Assembly (NCBI GenBank): GCA_009838765.1
Contig: VXQX01000081.1
Location: 1-64,000 of the forward strand
From: Gemmatimonadales bacterium
GTDB lineage: Bacteria; Gemmatimonadota; Gemmatimonadetes; Palauibacterales; Palauibacteraceae
Direction: 5' to 3'
Length of the DNA stretch: 64,000 nt
Below, one piece after another: positions 51,688 to 61,393 of the stretch. The position numbers were made by a program, and so were the translations under genes. Below the pieces are notes generated by a model that saw nothing but the letters and a program-made list of their open reading frames with translations, was not told the origin of the DNA and did no database searches. Positions within the stretch are counted from its first letter, which is position 1; each line of letters starts with the position of its first letter.

Positions 51688-53706
51688 TCAGGGCGAAGCG
51701 GGCGCGTCTGCCTCAGTGCGGAGGGCGTCGATGCGGAGGGCAACGCCTTCTTCGTAGCCGGACTCCTCGAAGCCCGCGCGCTTGAACTGGATGAACCCCG
51801 CCCGGTCCAGGTAGAACGTCGTCGGATAGCCGAGGATCTCGTAGTCCAGCGCGAGGCCCTGCTCGTCGAAGAGGATAGGGAAGGTGAAACCGCCCTCCTC
51901 GATCTGCCTCGCGACCTCTTCGCGGGGAGATCCTGCGGTCGCCACGGTGAGGAAGACGACGTCTTCGTCGTCTTCATACGTCTTGAGGAGTTCCACGAAG
52001 TGCGGGAACTCCTGGAGACAGGGGCCGCACCATGTCGCCCAGAACTTGAGCACGACGATCTTCCCCTCGATATCACTCAGCCGCCATTCGGTCCCGCTCT
52101 GGTCCGCGATCGCGAACTCGGGCGCCTCTCGCTCGATGCGCTGGCCGAGTTCGCGCCGCTCCATCTCCTCCTCGACCACGGGACCGCGCGCCGCGAGTCG
52201 TTCTTCGACTGTCTCGGGAAGGAGATCCGCCGCCGCGGCGGCTTCTTCAGCGAGGGGCTCGAACCAGGACCCTCCGAAGGCCATCGCCTCCACGAAGGCG
52301 TCGAGGGCCTCGTCGGGTCGGCCCGTGCGCAGCAGGTGCCGTCCGTATTCTCCCAGCGACCGGGTGCCCCTTGATTCGGTCGCCACCTGCCCGAACAGAT
52401 CGCCGGCCGCTTCGATCTCCCCGAGTTGGGTGAGCGCGCGGGCCTGGAGGATGCGGGCGGCGTCGATCGAGTTCCGTCGCGACCGCTCGCGCTCGTCGCC
52501 CTGGAGGCCGGGGTACAGGTATCCCGGGCGGTTTGCTCGCAGGTCGTCCTCGATCGCGATCGCCGCGTCGAGCACGGCCCGCGGCTCGATCCCGAAGTAG
52601 AGCAGGCTGCGGATCGCCGAGAACTGAGCGCGCGACTGCCAGCGCACCACGTCCATCGCGGCATCAAACAACGGCTCGGCAGCCTCCGGATCGAGTTTTG
52701 CATGGGGAGGCTCCGCCGCAACGGTCACGGCTCCCCTCACCGCTCTGTCGCTCGGCGCATCACCGGCTATTGAAGCGAGCGCACGCTCTCTCACGGCCGT
52801 GAGATTGCGGATCACCCACGCGCTCCGCCGCCCAAGGCGCCTCGACTTCAGCCCCTCGGCGGCGAGGCGCGACACGTCGACGGTACTGTCCGCATACCCG
52901 CGCACGGCCATCTCGAAATCGATGGTCAAGTCCCAGTACCGCAGGTCGTCGGCAAGCACGCCCCGGTCGGGCGCCGCTTCGAGTCGCTCCAGCCATCGGT
53001 CGGCGTCGTTCTTCCGCTGCGGCACGTGAGCGTCGTATCCCGCTGCGAGCCGGTACAGCACGGGCGCCGCGGCGTCCGGGTCGCCTTCGACCTCGGCCGC
53101 GAGCGCGTCGAGGGCGGCCCCGATCGAATCCCTCACGAGCCGGCCCCGGTCCCCTTCCTCCTGTTCGGCGCGCGCGACGCGGAGCGCATCCACCGCGTGG
53201 CTCAGGATCTGGTCGTTCGGCCGCCGCGCCTGCACCTCGGCGAGGATCGCCGCGTACGCCTCGAGTTGTCCGAGGTCCTCCGCCGCGTCCCGTGCCTCGT
53301 CATAGATGACGGGCCGGTCCGGCGCGCGGCGGAGCGCCTCGGGGAGGATCTGCAGGATCTTCTCCGCGTACCGCCGGTCGGTCCCGTAGACGCCGGCCCA
53401 CCGCAGGTCGGTGACGTACGCCTCCCAGGCAGCGGAGTCGTCGGGGTCGAGATCGAGCGTGCGCTCCCACGCCAGCGCGGCTTCCGCCCGAAGATCGAAG
53501 TAGCCGGCCAGCGTGGCGTACTGCCGATGGGCCTCGGCGTCGTCCGGTGATGTCGCGCGCGCCGAGTCGTAGCGGGCCATGGCACGCTCGAATTCGATCG
53601 CGTCCTTGTCGGTCGCCGCGTCGGCCATCAGCGCGGCGTGCGAGCGGGCGTCGCCGCAACCCGCGACGATCATCAGACACACTCCGGCAAGCGTCAGATG
53701 CCTCAT
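51688..53706 (-). CDS. TPR lipoprotein with C-terminal TlpA-like thioredoxin domain
   Basis: A 672-aa lipoprotein. The signal ends at Val-Ala-Gly-Cys (residue 17). Helical TPR-like repeats run from about 40 to 510. The C-terminal redoxin domain (about 525-660) has the WCGPC active site at 559-563, the AlkA/TlpA-type FWATW lead-in and the cis-Pro segment GYPTTFYLD. It probably works as a periplasmic thiol-disulfide protein anchored to a membrane. It is 70 bases downstream of the sigma-factor operon on the same strand. Confidence 0.87.
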   Translation of the reverse strand: MRHLTLAGVCLMIVAGCGDARSHAALMADAATDKDAIEFERAMARYDSARATSPDDAEAHRQYATLAGYFDLRAEAALAWERTLDLDPDDSAAWEAYVTDLRWAGVYGTDRRYAEKILQILPEALRRAPDRPVIYDEARDAAEDLGQLEAYAAILAEVQARRPNDQILSHAVDALRVARAEQEEGDRGRLVRDSIGAALDALAAEVEGDPDAAAPVLYRLAAGYDAHVPQRKNDADRWLERLEAAPDRGVLADDLRYWDLTIDFEMAVRGYADSTVDVSRLAAEGLKSRRLGRRSAWVIRNLTAVRERALASIAGDAPSDRAVRGAVTVAAEPPHAKLDPEAAEPLFDAAMDVVRWQSRAQFSAIRSLLYFGIEPRAVLDAAIAIEDDLRANRPGYLYPGLQGDERERSRRNSIDAARILQARALTQLGEIEAAGDLFGQVATESRGTRSLGEYGRHLLRTGRPDEALDAFVEAMAFGGSWFEPLAEEAAAAADLLPETVEERLAARGPVVEEEMERRELGQRIEREAPEFAIADQSGTEWRLSDIEGKIVVLKFWATWCGPCLQEFPHFVELLKTYEDDEDVVFLTVATAGSPREEVARQIEEGGFTFPILFDEQGLALDYEILGYPTTFYLDRAGFIQFKRAGFEESGYEEGVALRIDALRTEADAPASP

Positions 53707-53776
53707 GGAACTCGCTCCTGTGGACGTTGAGGCGCCAGGCTTTGGTGAGCCGGGATCGGGTCGCGGGAGGTGCGCG

Positions 53777-54385
53777 TCACGCGGGATCGAGGCTCGGGGT
53801 TACGATCAGGATGAGGACGGGGTCCTCGGCGGAACGGCGCGCCGACCCCAGCACCACTCTCTGGCCATCCCGGATCGTGACGGAGGCGTCGAGCAGGGGC
53901 CCGAGCACGTTCATCCGGAAGACCCCTCCCTCAAGCTCCCTCAGGGTCGACGCGCGTGATTCTGCTCCGCTGAGAATCACCTTTGCACGCACGTTCCTCG
54001 TGTAATTGCGTGCACTGACTTCTGCGTGGATCGCCAGCGGCGTTTCCGCATCGTCCGCAACGATTCTCTGGGACCCGGAGCCTTCAACCATGAAGCTCGA
54101 CGTCTGCGCCAGGCCGACATTCAGCACGGAAGTCGACAGGAGCCGGTATCCCCGGAAGTTGAACAGCTGCCTGAGTTCGCTCACGACGTCACTGATCTCG
54201 GGGTCGTCACCGGTGAATCCGTCCGCCTCGACCAGGTGGAAGACGAGCTGCACGTTTTGCACGGTCTCCACGGCATCCTCGCCCTCCTGCGCGGTCGCGA
54301 TGCCCGGATGGAGGCCAAGGGCCAGCGACACAATCAACGCACCTCGGATGCTCTTCTTCACTCTCGTGTTCACCTTTCCGATCAT
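53777..54385 (-). CDS. uncharacterised secreted protein of the ECF sigma operon
   Basis: A 202-aa exported protein: a basic N-terminus, a signal peptide ending near GIATAQ (about residue 33), then a region of alternating strands. VQNVQLVFHLVEADGF and the stretch DPEISDVVSELRQLFNFRGYRLL resemble the N-domain of secretin-type proteins, and IRDGQRVVLGSA near the C-terminus recalls secretin-domain strands, but no pore-forming part is present. Its ATG shares one base with the stop of the anti-sigma gene (TGATG). Confidence 0.75.
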   Translation of the reverse strand: MIGKVNTRVKKSIRGALIVSLALGLHPGIATAQEGEDAVETVQNVQLVFHLVEADGFTGDDPEISDVVSELRQLFNFRGYRLLSTSVLNVGLAQTSSFMVEGSGSQRIVADDAETPLAIHAEVSARNYTRNVRAKVILSGAESRASTLRELEGGVFRMNVLGPLLDASVTIRDGQRVVLGSARRSAEDPVLILIVTPSLDPA

Positions 54386-54786
54386 CAGTCACTCTCCTCC
54401 GGGTTGAGCAGCCATACGACGGCGATGTCGGGATCGTTCGTGGGGAAGACGACGAACGGCCGGCCGGCCTCCACGTCCATGTCGCTCACCATGCTCCGCG
54501 CGGGGGACGTGCGGGGGACGCCGCCTTCTTCAATGGCGTTGTTGGGCAACAGGAGCAGGGCCGCCACGACGGCAGCCGCCGCGAGCGGTCCCACGGTCCA
54601 CCTGCGCCACGCGCGCCGGCGACCCAGGGGCGCGACGTGCTCTACGGGCGCGGCGTGCTCGGCGGGCATGGCGGGCAGGTCGTCGCTTACCTGGTTGGCC
54701 ATCGCCGACAGGACGGCGTGCATGTTCCGTTCGTCGCGAGCGATTCGCCCCGCGTCCCGGCGCCCCCGGGCGTCCCGCTCCGTCAT
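54385..54786 (-). CDS. putative anti-sigma factor, single membrane helix
   Basis: A 133-aa protein with a cytoplasmic N-terminal part (about 1-65, rich in Arg/Asp), one membrane helix (VGPLAAAAVVAALLLLP, about 66-82) and a short periplasmic tail. There is no zinc HxxxCxxC motif. The role is inferred from its place: the start overlaps the sigma factor stop by four bases (ATGA). Confidence 0.75.
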   Translation of the reverse strand: MTERDARGRRDAGRIARDERNMHAVLSAMANQVSDDLPAMPAEHAAPVEHVAPLGRRRAWRRWTVGPLAAAAVVAALLLLPNNAIEEGGVPRTSPARSMVSDMDVEAGRPFVVFPTNDPDIAVVWLLNPEESD

Positions 54787-55367
54787 CGTTTCCCCTCGGT
54801 TCCCCTCTCCACGGGTCGCGCCAACATCTCCTTCCGCATCCGGCGCCGCGCGCGCAGCAGGTGGACCCGAAGCGTGTTCGGGTTCATCTCCAGCAGCCGC
54901 GCCGCCTCTCCGGGTCTCAGCCCCTGCAGGTCCACCAGGTCGAAGACTTCCCGCTGCATCATGGGCAGTTCCGTCACAAGCGTTCGAATCAGGCGCAGAG
55001 TACGCTTCATCTCGATGTCATCCAGCGGATCCTCCAACTCGGGAGCCCGCGACTCGGCCAGCCACTCCGCCTTCTCGGCCAGCCGCTGTTCCTGCCGCTT
55101 CTCGCGCTGGTGATCCAGGCTGGCGTTCCGCGTGATCCGGTACACCCAACTCGTCACCCGGGAGCGACCATCGAAGCTCCCGATCGCACTCAGCGTCTTC
55201 ATCAGGACGGCCTGCGCGACATCCTCCGCGTCATCCGGATCGCCGGTCATGACCAGGGCCCACCGGCATACCAGGGGACGGAGGGCGCCCGCCAGCCTCC
55301 CGCGCGCCCCTCGCTCTCCCTGCCTGGCCCCTTCGACCAGTTCCAGGATCTCTCGGTCGGAGAGCAT
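54783..55367 (-). CDS. ECF-family RNA polymerase sigma factor
   Basis: A 194-aa extracytoplasmic-function sigma factor. Region 2 (about 20-90) has the DAEDVAQAVLMKTLSAIGSFDGRSRVTSWVYRITRN pattern, and region 4 (about 130-185) has a helix-turn-helix with GLRPGEAARLLEMNPNTLRVHLLRARRRMRK. It heads an operon with the anti-sigma and secreted-protein genes, coupled by overlaps. It likely controls envelope functions. Confidence 0.92.
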   Translation of the reverse strand: MLSDREILELVEGARQGERGARGRLAGALRPLVCRWALVMTGDPDDAEDVAQAVLMKTLSAIGSFDGRSRVTSWVYRITRNASLDHQREKRQEQRLAEKAEWLAESRAPELEDPLDDIEMKRTLRLIRTLVTELPMMQREVFDLVDLQGLRPGEAARLLEMNPNTLRVHLLRARRRMRKEMLARPVERGTEGKR

Positions 55368-55471
55368 GGCGCTCCCGGTCCCTTCCCCCTTGCGTGGTTT
55401 CGAGAAGTGAGACGGGGAAAGAAGGTAGAGCGTTTACCTCGCGCTCCTGCTTCGGCGCTCCTACTTCGCCG

Positions 55472-56662
55472 TCATCCGCCGGTTTCGACCAGGTCGTACA
55501 GCGCGACGGTCGGGACGCCGAATTCGTCGCGCTGCCGCAGGAGCACCCAGTCGCGGCCCGCGTCGAGGACGGTTCCGCTCGGCAGCGTAAGCCGCCGCAG
55601 CCATGCGCCGCTCGCGTCCAGGAGGTGCAGTTCCTCCCCCGGCGCCAGCCACCCGTGGGTCTTGACCCAGAAGGCGCCGTCCGTGAGCGCGATGAGGGTC
55701 TCGTATGCAGGGAAACGCTCCGGAAGCTGATCCCGGATGTCCGGCCACACGTCCCGCTCGAAGTTACGCCGGGCTCCGGGGTCGTCGTACCGCTCCAACC
55801 AGCCCTCGCGATAACTGTCGACGCGGTCGCCCGTCACCGTGAGGTCGGGGCCGGCCCAGCGGGCGACCCGCGTGACCCGGCCCGTCCAGTCCACGTGCTC
55901 GAGTTCGTAGTCATCCGCCGTCCCGTACCACACGCCGGTGCCTGTAGGCGCGAACTCCATGTCACGCCCCCACCAGCGCGGACCGCTGGCCCCCGCCTCG
56001 ATGAAGAACCGCTCGGCGCCCGGTATCCCCGAGCGGAGGGTGGCCACGCTCTCGCCCTCGACGGACGCAAGAGTCGTTTGCCACCGGTAGACGTCCCCTT
56101 CGGCCAGGCCTTCCTCGTAACTCGCACCCATGTCGTCGGGCCAGGGCGTGTACACGAGGCGGCCGTCGGGTGCGCAGAAGGGGCCGTTGTAGGGGCGGAC
56201 GCCAGCGGCGAGGAGCGAACGCGTGGCGAGTACGTTGCCATCGAGATCCAACTGCGTGATGCGGTCCAGCCTCCAGTCGAAGACGTTGAGCGGCGCCCCC
56301 GGGCAGTTCCGAAGGAGCCGGAGACCCTCGTACTCCCCCGGTCCCTCGCCCGACCGTCCGCTGGTCCAGACGTGACGCCCGTTCGCGTCGAATCTGCGGA
56401 GGTTGCCGCTCTGCTCGTCCGCCACAATTACGCCTCCGTCTTCGAGACGGACCGCGCCCGTCACGTTGCCGAAGATGTATTCCAGCGGACCGTCGACGAT
56501 CCCGACGCGCATCCGCGGCTCGCCCGCCAACGTCAGGTCGGGATCACGCGGCGCCGCGCTTTCGATCACTTCCTGGGCGGCGAGGGCGAAAGGCGGCGCG
56601 AGGACCGAAACCGTGAGGAGCAGTACGGTACCGCCTCGTGAGCCGAGTCTCGGTCGGCGCAT
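55472..56662 (-). CDS. secreted six-bladed beta-propeller protein
   Basis: A 396-aa exported protein. The signal peptide ends near FALAAQ (about residue 30). Repeated propeller strands (VTGAVRLEDGGVIVADEQSGNLRRFDANG, then SGEGPGEYE) are typical of the large 6-bladed propeller family of Gemmatimonadota and Bacteroidota. Function is unknown. No operon partner. Confidence 0.83.
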   Translation of the reverse strand: MRRPRLGSRGGTVLLLTVSVLAPPFALAAQEVIESAAPRDPDLTLAGEPRMRVGIVDGPLEYIFGNVTGAVRLEDGGVIVADEQSGNLRRFDANGRHVWTSGRSGEGPGEYEGLRLLRNCPGAPLNVFDWRLDRITQLDLDGNVLATRSLLAAGVRPYNGPFCAPDGRLVYTPWPDDMGASYEEGLAEGDVYRWQTTLASVEGESVATLRSGIPGAERFFIEAGASGPRWWGRDMEFAPTGTGVWYGTADDYELEHVDWTGRVTRVARWAGPDLTVTGDRVDSYREGWLERYDDPGARRNFERDVWPDIRDQLPERFPAYETLIALTDGAFWVKTHGWLAPGEELHLLDASGAWLRRLTLPSGTVLDAGRDWVLLRQRDEFGVPTVALYDLVETGG

Positions 56663-56774
56663 TCCGGCCCTCCGGAAGTGTGGACAGGGAACGTCGATCT
56701 CGGACTGGGGACACAGGTTCGACGCAAGAGAGTTGCGTCGCGTTTACGTCACGACCCCGCGCGATCCGGCCGGG

Positions 56775-57002
56775 TCACTTCGCGAGGTCTCTCAGCGCCT
56801 TCCGGAATCGCTGCTGAGCCTCGACCGCGATGGCGAGTCCGTCGTCCACATCCGGGTCGTGGGGGGTCAGCAGGATCCCGCTCGCCGTCTCGACCGCGAG
56901 CACTTCGTCCCCCGCCTCGAGGTGGAGGCGTTGCACCATGTCCTCTGGCAGCGTGACGCCGATGGACCCGCCCATGCGCCGCAGCTTCACACGTCGAATC
57001 AT
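56775..57002 (-). CDS. orphan AbrB/MazE-type DNA-binding protein
   Basis: A 75-aa protein with the swapped-hairpin domain (MIRRVKLRRMGGSIGVTLPEDMVQRLHLEAGDEVLAVE). It resembles antitoxins paired with MazF- or Doc-like toxins, but the downstream gene is a propeller protein and no toxin is seen. It may be a solitary regulator acting on the nearby promoter region of the S9 peptidase. Confidence 0.85.
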   Translation of the reverse strand: MIRRVKLRRMGGSIGVTLPEDMVQRLHLEAGDEVLAVETASGILLTPHDPDVDDGLAIAVEAQQRFRKALRDLAK

Positions 57003-57112
57003 GAACTCTCCAGGTAGCCTCCGAAGCTACGCTAGTCCGGGGCTATCGTTCGCGCACCTTGGAGGGCATATGATGACACGGACGACCATTCACCTTTGTT
57101 GCCGAGGTTCAG

Positions 57113-59350
57113 ATGCGTTCCCTGTCCGTTGCCCTCGTTCTTCCCGTCGCCGCTCTCGCGCTGCCCGTCGAGACGCCGCTCGCCGCTCAGGAGCGGCCGT
57201 TCACGTTCATGGATGTACAGGAGATGAAACGCGCCGGCTCGTGGACCCCGAGCCCGGACGGCGCATGGATGCTCTACACCGTGACCACCCCCGACTGGGA
57301 GGCCGCGGAGTCCCAGACGGACATCCACCTCGTGTCGCTCAGCGAGGGCGTCCCGTCGGACCGCCGGCTCACCTACACGGAAGACAAGGACGAGCGCAGC
57401 CCGACGTGGGCCCCGGACGGGTCGTTCTTCCTCTTCGCCTCCAACCGGGATGGGGACGACACCCAGCTCTACATGATGCGCCACGACGGGGGCGAGGCCC
57501 GGAAGATCACCGACGCGGCGGAGGGCGTGTCCGGCTTCGCTTTCAGCCCCGACGGGCGCTGGCTCGTGTACCGCTCCGGCGAGAGCGGCCGCGAGCAGCT
57601 CTATCGGCTGCCGGCCAACGACCTCGCGGGGGCCGATCCCGAGCAACTCACCGATGGCGAGGCCGGCGTCGATCAGTGGGACTTCTCCCCCGACGGGAGC
57701 CGCGTCTACTTCGCGCGCCCCGATTCCTTCGATGAGGACGAGGTGAAGCGGCGCGAGGAGGGCTTCACGGTCGACGTCCGGAACGCGGTCACGCCGCTCT
57801 CGAGCCTGTGGAGCGTGGAGATCGAGACGGCGACGGAACGCCGCGAGACGGACGATTCGTCCTACAGCGTGAACGGCTTCACGGTCTCCGATGACGGACG
57901 CTGGATCGGGATCACCGGCGGCTCGACGAAGCGCTACGAACGCAACATCACGGCGCAGCGGCTCTACGCGGACCTGTATCTCATGGAAGTCGCGACGGGC
58001 GAGATCGAGCGCCTCACGGACAACTACGAGGTCGGCGAAGGCGGGCTCGGCTTCTCCCCGAACGGCCGTTGGCTCGCCTTCTCCGCGCCGGATGAGATGG
58101 AGCGCTACTCGATGACGGAGAACCGCGTCTACATCCGCGAGGTGGACGACCGCGGGGGCGCGTTCCGGAAGCTGGGCGCCGACTTCGATCAGAGTTCGAG
58201 CGTCGGGTTCTGGTCCGAGGACTCGAACACGATCTACTTCAACACGGGCGTCAAGGTGACGACGCAGTTGCACGCCCTCGACGTGGAGACGGGGGCGGTG
58301 CGGCAACTCACCGAGGAACGGGCGGCGCTTTCGGTATCCCGCGACGACGACACGGGCACGCTTCTCATCGGCTACAGCGACCCGAAGACGCCCCCCACGG
58401 TGTTCACCGTCGCGAGCGTGGACGATGTCCCGGACCGCTCGAAGTGGACGCAACTGGTGGATGTGAACCCGCAGTTGCGCGAGGTGGCGTTCGGCGAGGA
58501 GGCGGAGGTCAACTGGCGCTCGTCGGACGGGAAGATGGTCGGGGGCGTGCTCGTCTATCCCGTCGGTTACGAGGAGGGGACGCGGTATCCGCTCATCGTC
58601 GCCATCCACGGGGGCCCGGCGTCGGCCGACATCCTCCGCTTCAACGGCGGCTACAGCGCACAGGTGTACGCGGGCGCGGGCTACGCCGTGCTCAAGCCCA
58701 ACTACAGAGGCTCGCGCAACTACGGGAACGCGCACCGCACGGACATCGTCGGCGACTACTTCACGATGGGCTACGAGGACATCATGACGGGCGTCGACCA
58801 CCTCATCGCCGAGGGGATCGTGGACGGCGACCGCATGGGCGCGCTCGGCTGGAGCGCGGGCGGCCACTGGTCCAACTGGATCCTCACCCAGACGGACCGC
58901 TTCAAGGCGATCAGTTCGGGCGCGGGGACGATGAACTGGATCAGCATGTACGCGCAGAGCGACGTACAGCGGAACCGCCAGTTCTACGTGGGCGACGGCT
59001 TCCTGTACGAGGACTTCGACACGTACTTCGATCAGTCCCCGCTCAAGTACATCAGCAACGCGAAGACGCCCACCATGATCCACGTCGTGGAGGGCGACCC
59101 GCGCGTCCCGAGCCCGCAGTCCGTCGAACTCCACATGGCGCTCAAGAAGCTCGACGTACCCACGGAACTGTTCATGTATCCGGGCCGCAGCCACGGCATC
59201 CCCGACCCGCGCAACCGGCTCGTGAAGGCGGTGAGCGAGATGGCCTGGATGGACTACTACGTCCGCGGAATGGGCGAGAAGTTCCAGTGGCGCCAGGTCC
59301 TCGAAACCCTCGAGCCAGAGGAGGCCCCCACCGTAGTCTCCGAACGGTAG
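57113..59350 (+). CDS. secreted S9 family prolyl oligopeptidase-like peptidase
   Basis: A 745-aa exported peptidase. The signal ends near LAAQ (about residue 25). The N-terminal propeller (about 30-460) has WD40-like PD40 repeats (SPTWAPDGSFFLFASNRDGDD, GFAFSPDGRWLVY). The hydrolase domain has GWSAGG (Ser), the Asp of VEGDPRVP and the His of GRSHGI. GAGG lies eight bases before the ATG. It is related to but distinct from the DPP-IV-type enzyme at 48473. Confidence 0.93.
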   Translation: MRSLSVALVLPVAALALPVETPLAAQERPFTFMDVQEMKRAGSWTPSPDGAWMLYTVTTPDWEAAESQTDIHLVSLSEGVPSDRRLTYTEDKDERSPTWAPDGSFFLFASNRDGDDTQLYMMRHDGGEARKITDAAEGVSGFAFSPDGRWLVYRSGESGREQLYRLPANDLAGADPEQLTDGEAGVDQWDFSPDGSRVYFARPDSFDEDEVKRREEGFTVDVRNAVTPLSSLWSVEIETATERRETDDSSYSVNGFTVSDDGRWIGITGGSTKRYERNITAQRLYADLYLMEVATGEIERLTDNYEVGEGGLGFSPNGRWLAFSAPDEMERYSMTENRVYIREVDDRGGAFRKLGADFDQSSSVGFWSEDSNTIYFNTGVKVTTQLHALDVETGAVRQLTEERAALSVSRDDDTGTLLIGYSDPKTPPTVFTVASVDDVPDRSKWTQLVDVNPQLREVAFGEEAEVNWRSSDGKMVGGVLVYPVGYEEGTRYPLIVAIHGGPASADILRFNGGYSAQVYAGAGYAVLKPNYRGSRNYGNAHRTDIVGDYFTMGYEDIMTGVDHLIAEGIVDGDRMGALGWSAGGHWSNWILTQTDRFKAISSGAGTMNWISMYAQSDVQRNRQFYVGDGFLYEDFDTYFDQSPLKYISNAKTPTMIHVVEGDPRVPSPQSVELHMALKKLDVPTELFMYPGRSHGIPDPRNRLVKAVSEMAWMDYYVRGMGEKFQWRQVLETLEPEEAPTVVSER

Positions 59351-59375
59351 CCGAAGCCCGGGAGCGGGTGAAGCC

Positions 59376-60488
59376 GTGAGACGCTTGATCTGGCTGGGGA
59401 TCCGGATTGCGGGCGCCGTGGGACTCGTCGTCGCGACGTGCGGCTATACGATCACGGGGAACCACACCGACGTCTTGCTGGGAGCGGGGTGTGGGGTCGC
59501 GATCGGCGTGGGCGTGGGTCTTCGCGGAGGATCGAGCGGCGGCCCGTGGGTCGGCATCCTGATCGGCTCGATCGTGGGGGTCGTCGCGGCGTTCCTGGCC
59601 GGGGCCCTGAGCGTCGGCTGGGGCGTCATCATTCCGCCCCTTGGTCCATTGGCAGTCGGCTTGATCGGCGGGCTGGACCGGTCGTCCCTCTCCGGGTACC
59701 GGGATGTGGTCCGGGAAACGTTCGTCGTGGCTGCCCTGCTGAGCCTGGGGTTCATCCCCGCGCTCGTCGCGGGTGACGTCTCCATGGCGCCGCTGGTGGC
59801 GGCGTTACCGCTCGTGGCCGTGCCCTGGAGCGCGTTCCTGATCGGCTTCATCATCCTCCGGCGCCGCAAAGGATGGGACGACGCCCGGCCGCCCCGGCTG
59901 CTGGTACTCGGCGCCGTTGCATTGCCCGTCTTGATGGGCCTCCTGTTCGGGTTCGGGGTGGTACGGGAGGACGTGGGGTTGTCGGGCATCGCCGCGATTC
60001 TCTGGATTGTCCTCATCCTGATCATCTCGCTTGCCCTGCTTCCCATGACCGCGTTTCTGGCGGGACACGCCGCCGCCACCTGGCTCCGGCCACGCCTTCA
60101 GGTATACGGCCAGCTCGCTGCCTACCTGCGGGTGATGTGGGTCCCGATCGGCGGGTTCGCGCTCGGGTACCTGACGATCATCTTCCTCTTCGCGGGCTTC
60201 TACGGAACGCTCGAGCGCTTCCGCCCGGGGTCGTTCGCCGACGCCGGCGGGGGGCTCGCCGACTGGGTGTCCTTTGCCTTCTTCACCGCCCTCGCCCAGG
60301 ATTATGCGGCCATCGTCCCCGTCTCGGCCGGCGCCCGCATGCTGGTCGGCGTCCACCTGATCCTCTCGGTGGGCTGGGCGCTCGTGCTGTTCGCGGCGGT
60401 GATGACGTCCATCGAGCCGAAGCTCGCCCGGATCGCGCGGCAACACGCCGAGGAAGACACCGTTTCAGAATTGGAGGATTCCCAATGA
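59376..60488 (+). CDS. polytopic membrane protein, uncharacterised
   Basis: A 370-aa integral membrane protein with about nine hydrophobic segments, many Gly-rich, and no family that I recognise. The C-terminal quarter has a large loop and a last helix followed by an acidic tail. GTG start at 59376, 25 bases after the peptidase stop. Its stop overlaps the next gene by four bases (ATGA at 60485-60488), so it works with or beside the dienelactone hydrolase. Confidence 0.75.
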   Translation: MRRLIWLGIRIAGAVGLVVATCGYTITGNHTDVLLGAGCGVAIGVGVGLRGGSSGGPWVGILIGSIVGVVAAFLAGALSVGWGVIIPPLGPLAVGLIGGLDRSSLSGYRDVVRETFVVAALLSLGFIPALVAGDVSMAPLVAALPLVAVPWSAFLIGFIILRRRKGWDDARPPRLLVLGAVALPVLMGLLFGFGVVREDVGLSGIAAILWIVLILIISLALLPMTAFLAGHAAATWLRPRLQVYGQLAAYLRVMWVPIGGFALGYLTIIFLFAGFYGTLERFRPGSFADAGGGLADWVSFAFFTALAQDYAAIVPVSAGARMLVGVHLILSVGWALVLFAAVMTSIEPKLARIARQHAEEDTVSELEDSQ

Positions 60489-61378
60489 CCAGGAGAAAGC
60501 AGGCGAGCGACTTCCCCCAGGAGGTGCTGGCCCTCTTCGATGGCTACGTGCATGGGTTCATTCGACGGCGGGACTTCCTGAAGGGAGCCGGGAAGGTGCT
60601 GGGCAGCAGCGCGGCCGCCGTGGCGGTCCTCGAGGCACTTCGTCCCAACTACGCGTGGGCGCGGCAAGTGGCGACCGACGATGCCCGAATCCGGCAGGAG
60701 TACGTCACCTACCCCTCGCCGGACGGCTCGGGGACCATGCGCGGCTACATGGCCGTGCCCGCCGACGCGACGGAGCCCAAGCCCGCGGTCCTTGTCATCC
60801 ATGAGAATCGCGGCTTGAACCCTTACATCGAAGACGTGGTCCGCAGGTTCGCCGCCGCGGACTTCGTGGCGCTGGGGCCGGACGCGCTTACCCCCCTGGG
60901 TGGCTATCCGGGCAACGATGACGAGGGCCGGGTGATGCAGCGGCAGCTCGACCGGGACACGATGATGGAGGACTGGGTGGCCGCGTTCCGGTTCCTCCGC
61001 GACCACGAGACGACCACCGGGCGAGTCGGGGCCGTCGGGTTCTGCTACGGCGGCGGAGTGGTGAATCAGCTCGCCGTCCGCCTTCCGGATCTGGGCGCTG
61101 GCGTGCCGTTCTACGGGTCGGCTGCGGCCGCGGAAGACGTCCCCCCGATAGAGGCGCCCCTGATGATCCAGCTCGCGGGGCTGGATGAGCGGATCAACGC
61201 CGCCTACCCGGCCTACGAGGAGGCGCTGGAGGCGCACGGAAAGTCCTTCGTGGTCCACGTCTACGAGGGAGCCAACCACGGCTTCCACAACGACACGACC
61301 CCGCGCTACGACCAGGAAGCCGCCAGCCTCGCGCAAGAGCGGACCATCGCGTTCTTCAACGAGCATTTGCGCGGATGA
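60485..61378 (+). CDS. Tat-exported dienelactone hydrolase family protein
   Basis: A 297-aa alpha/beta hydrolase. The Cys-Asp-His triad of dienelactone hydrolases is seen at C187 (GFCYGGG), D234 (GLDERI) and H265 (ANHGFHN). A twin-arginine signal (RRRDFLKGAGK, then Ala-rich) covers about 27-50, preceded by a 25-residue cytoplasmic extension. The ATG at 60485 is fixed by the ATGA junction with the upstream gene. Confidence 0.92.
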   Translation: MTRRKQASDFPQEVLALFDGYVHGFIRRRDFLKGAGKVLGSSAAAVAVLEALRPNYAWARQVATDDARIRQEYVTYPSPDGSGTMRGYMAVPADATEPKPAVLVIHENRGLNPYIEDVVRRFAAADFVALGPDALTPLGGYPGNDDEGRVMQRQLDRDTMMEDWVAAFRFLRDHETTTGRVGAVGFCYGGGVVNQLAVRLPDLGAGVPFYGSAAAAEDVPPIEAPLMIQLAGLDERINAAYPAYEEALEAHGKSFVVHVYEGANHGFHNDTTPRYDQEAASLAQERTIAFFNEHLRG

Positions 61379-61393
61379 GGCGGCCCACCGTGC

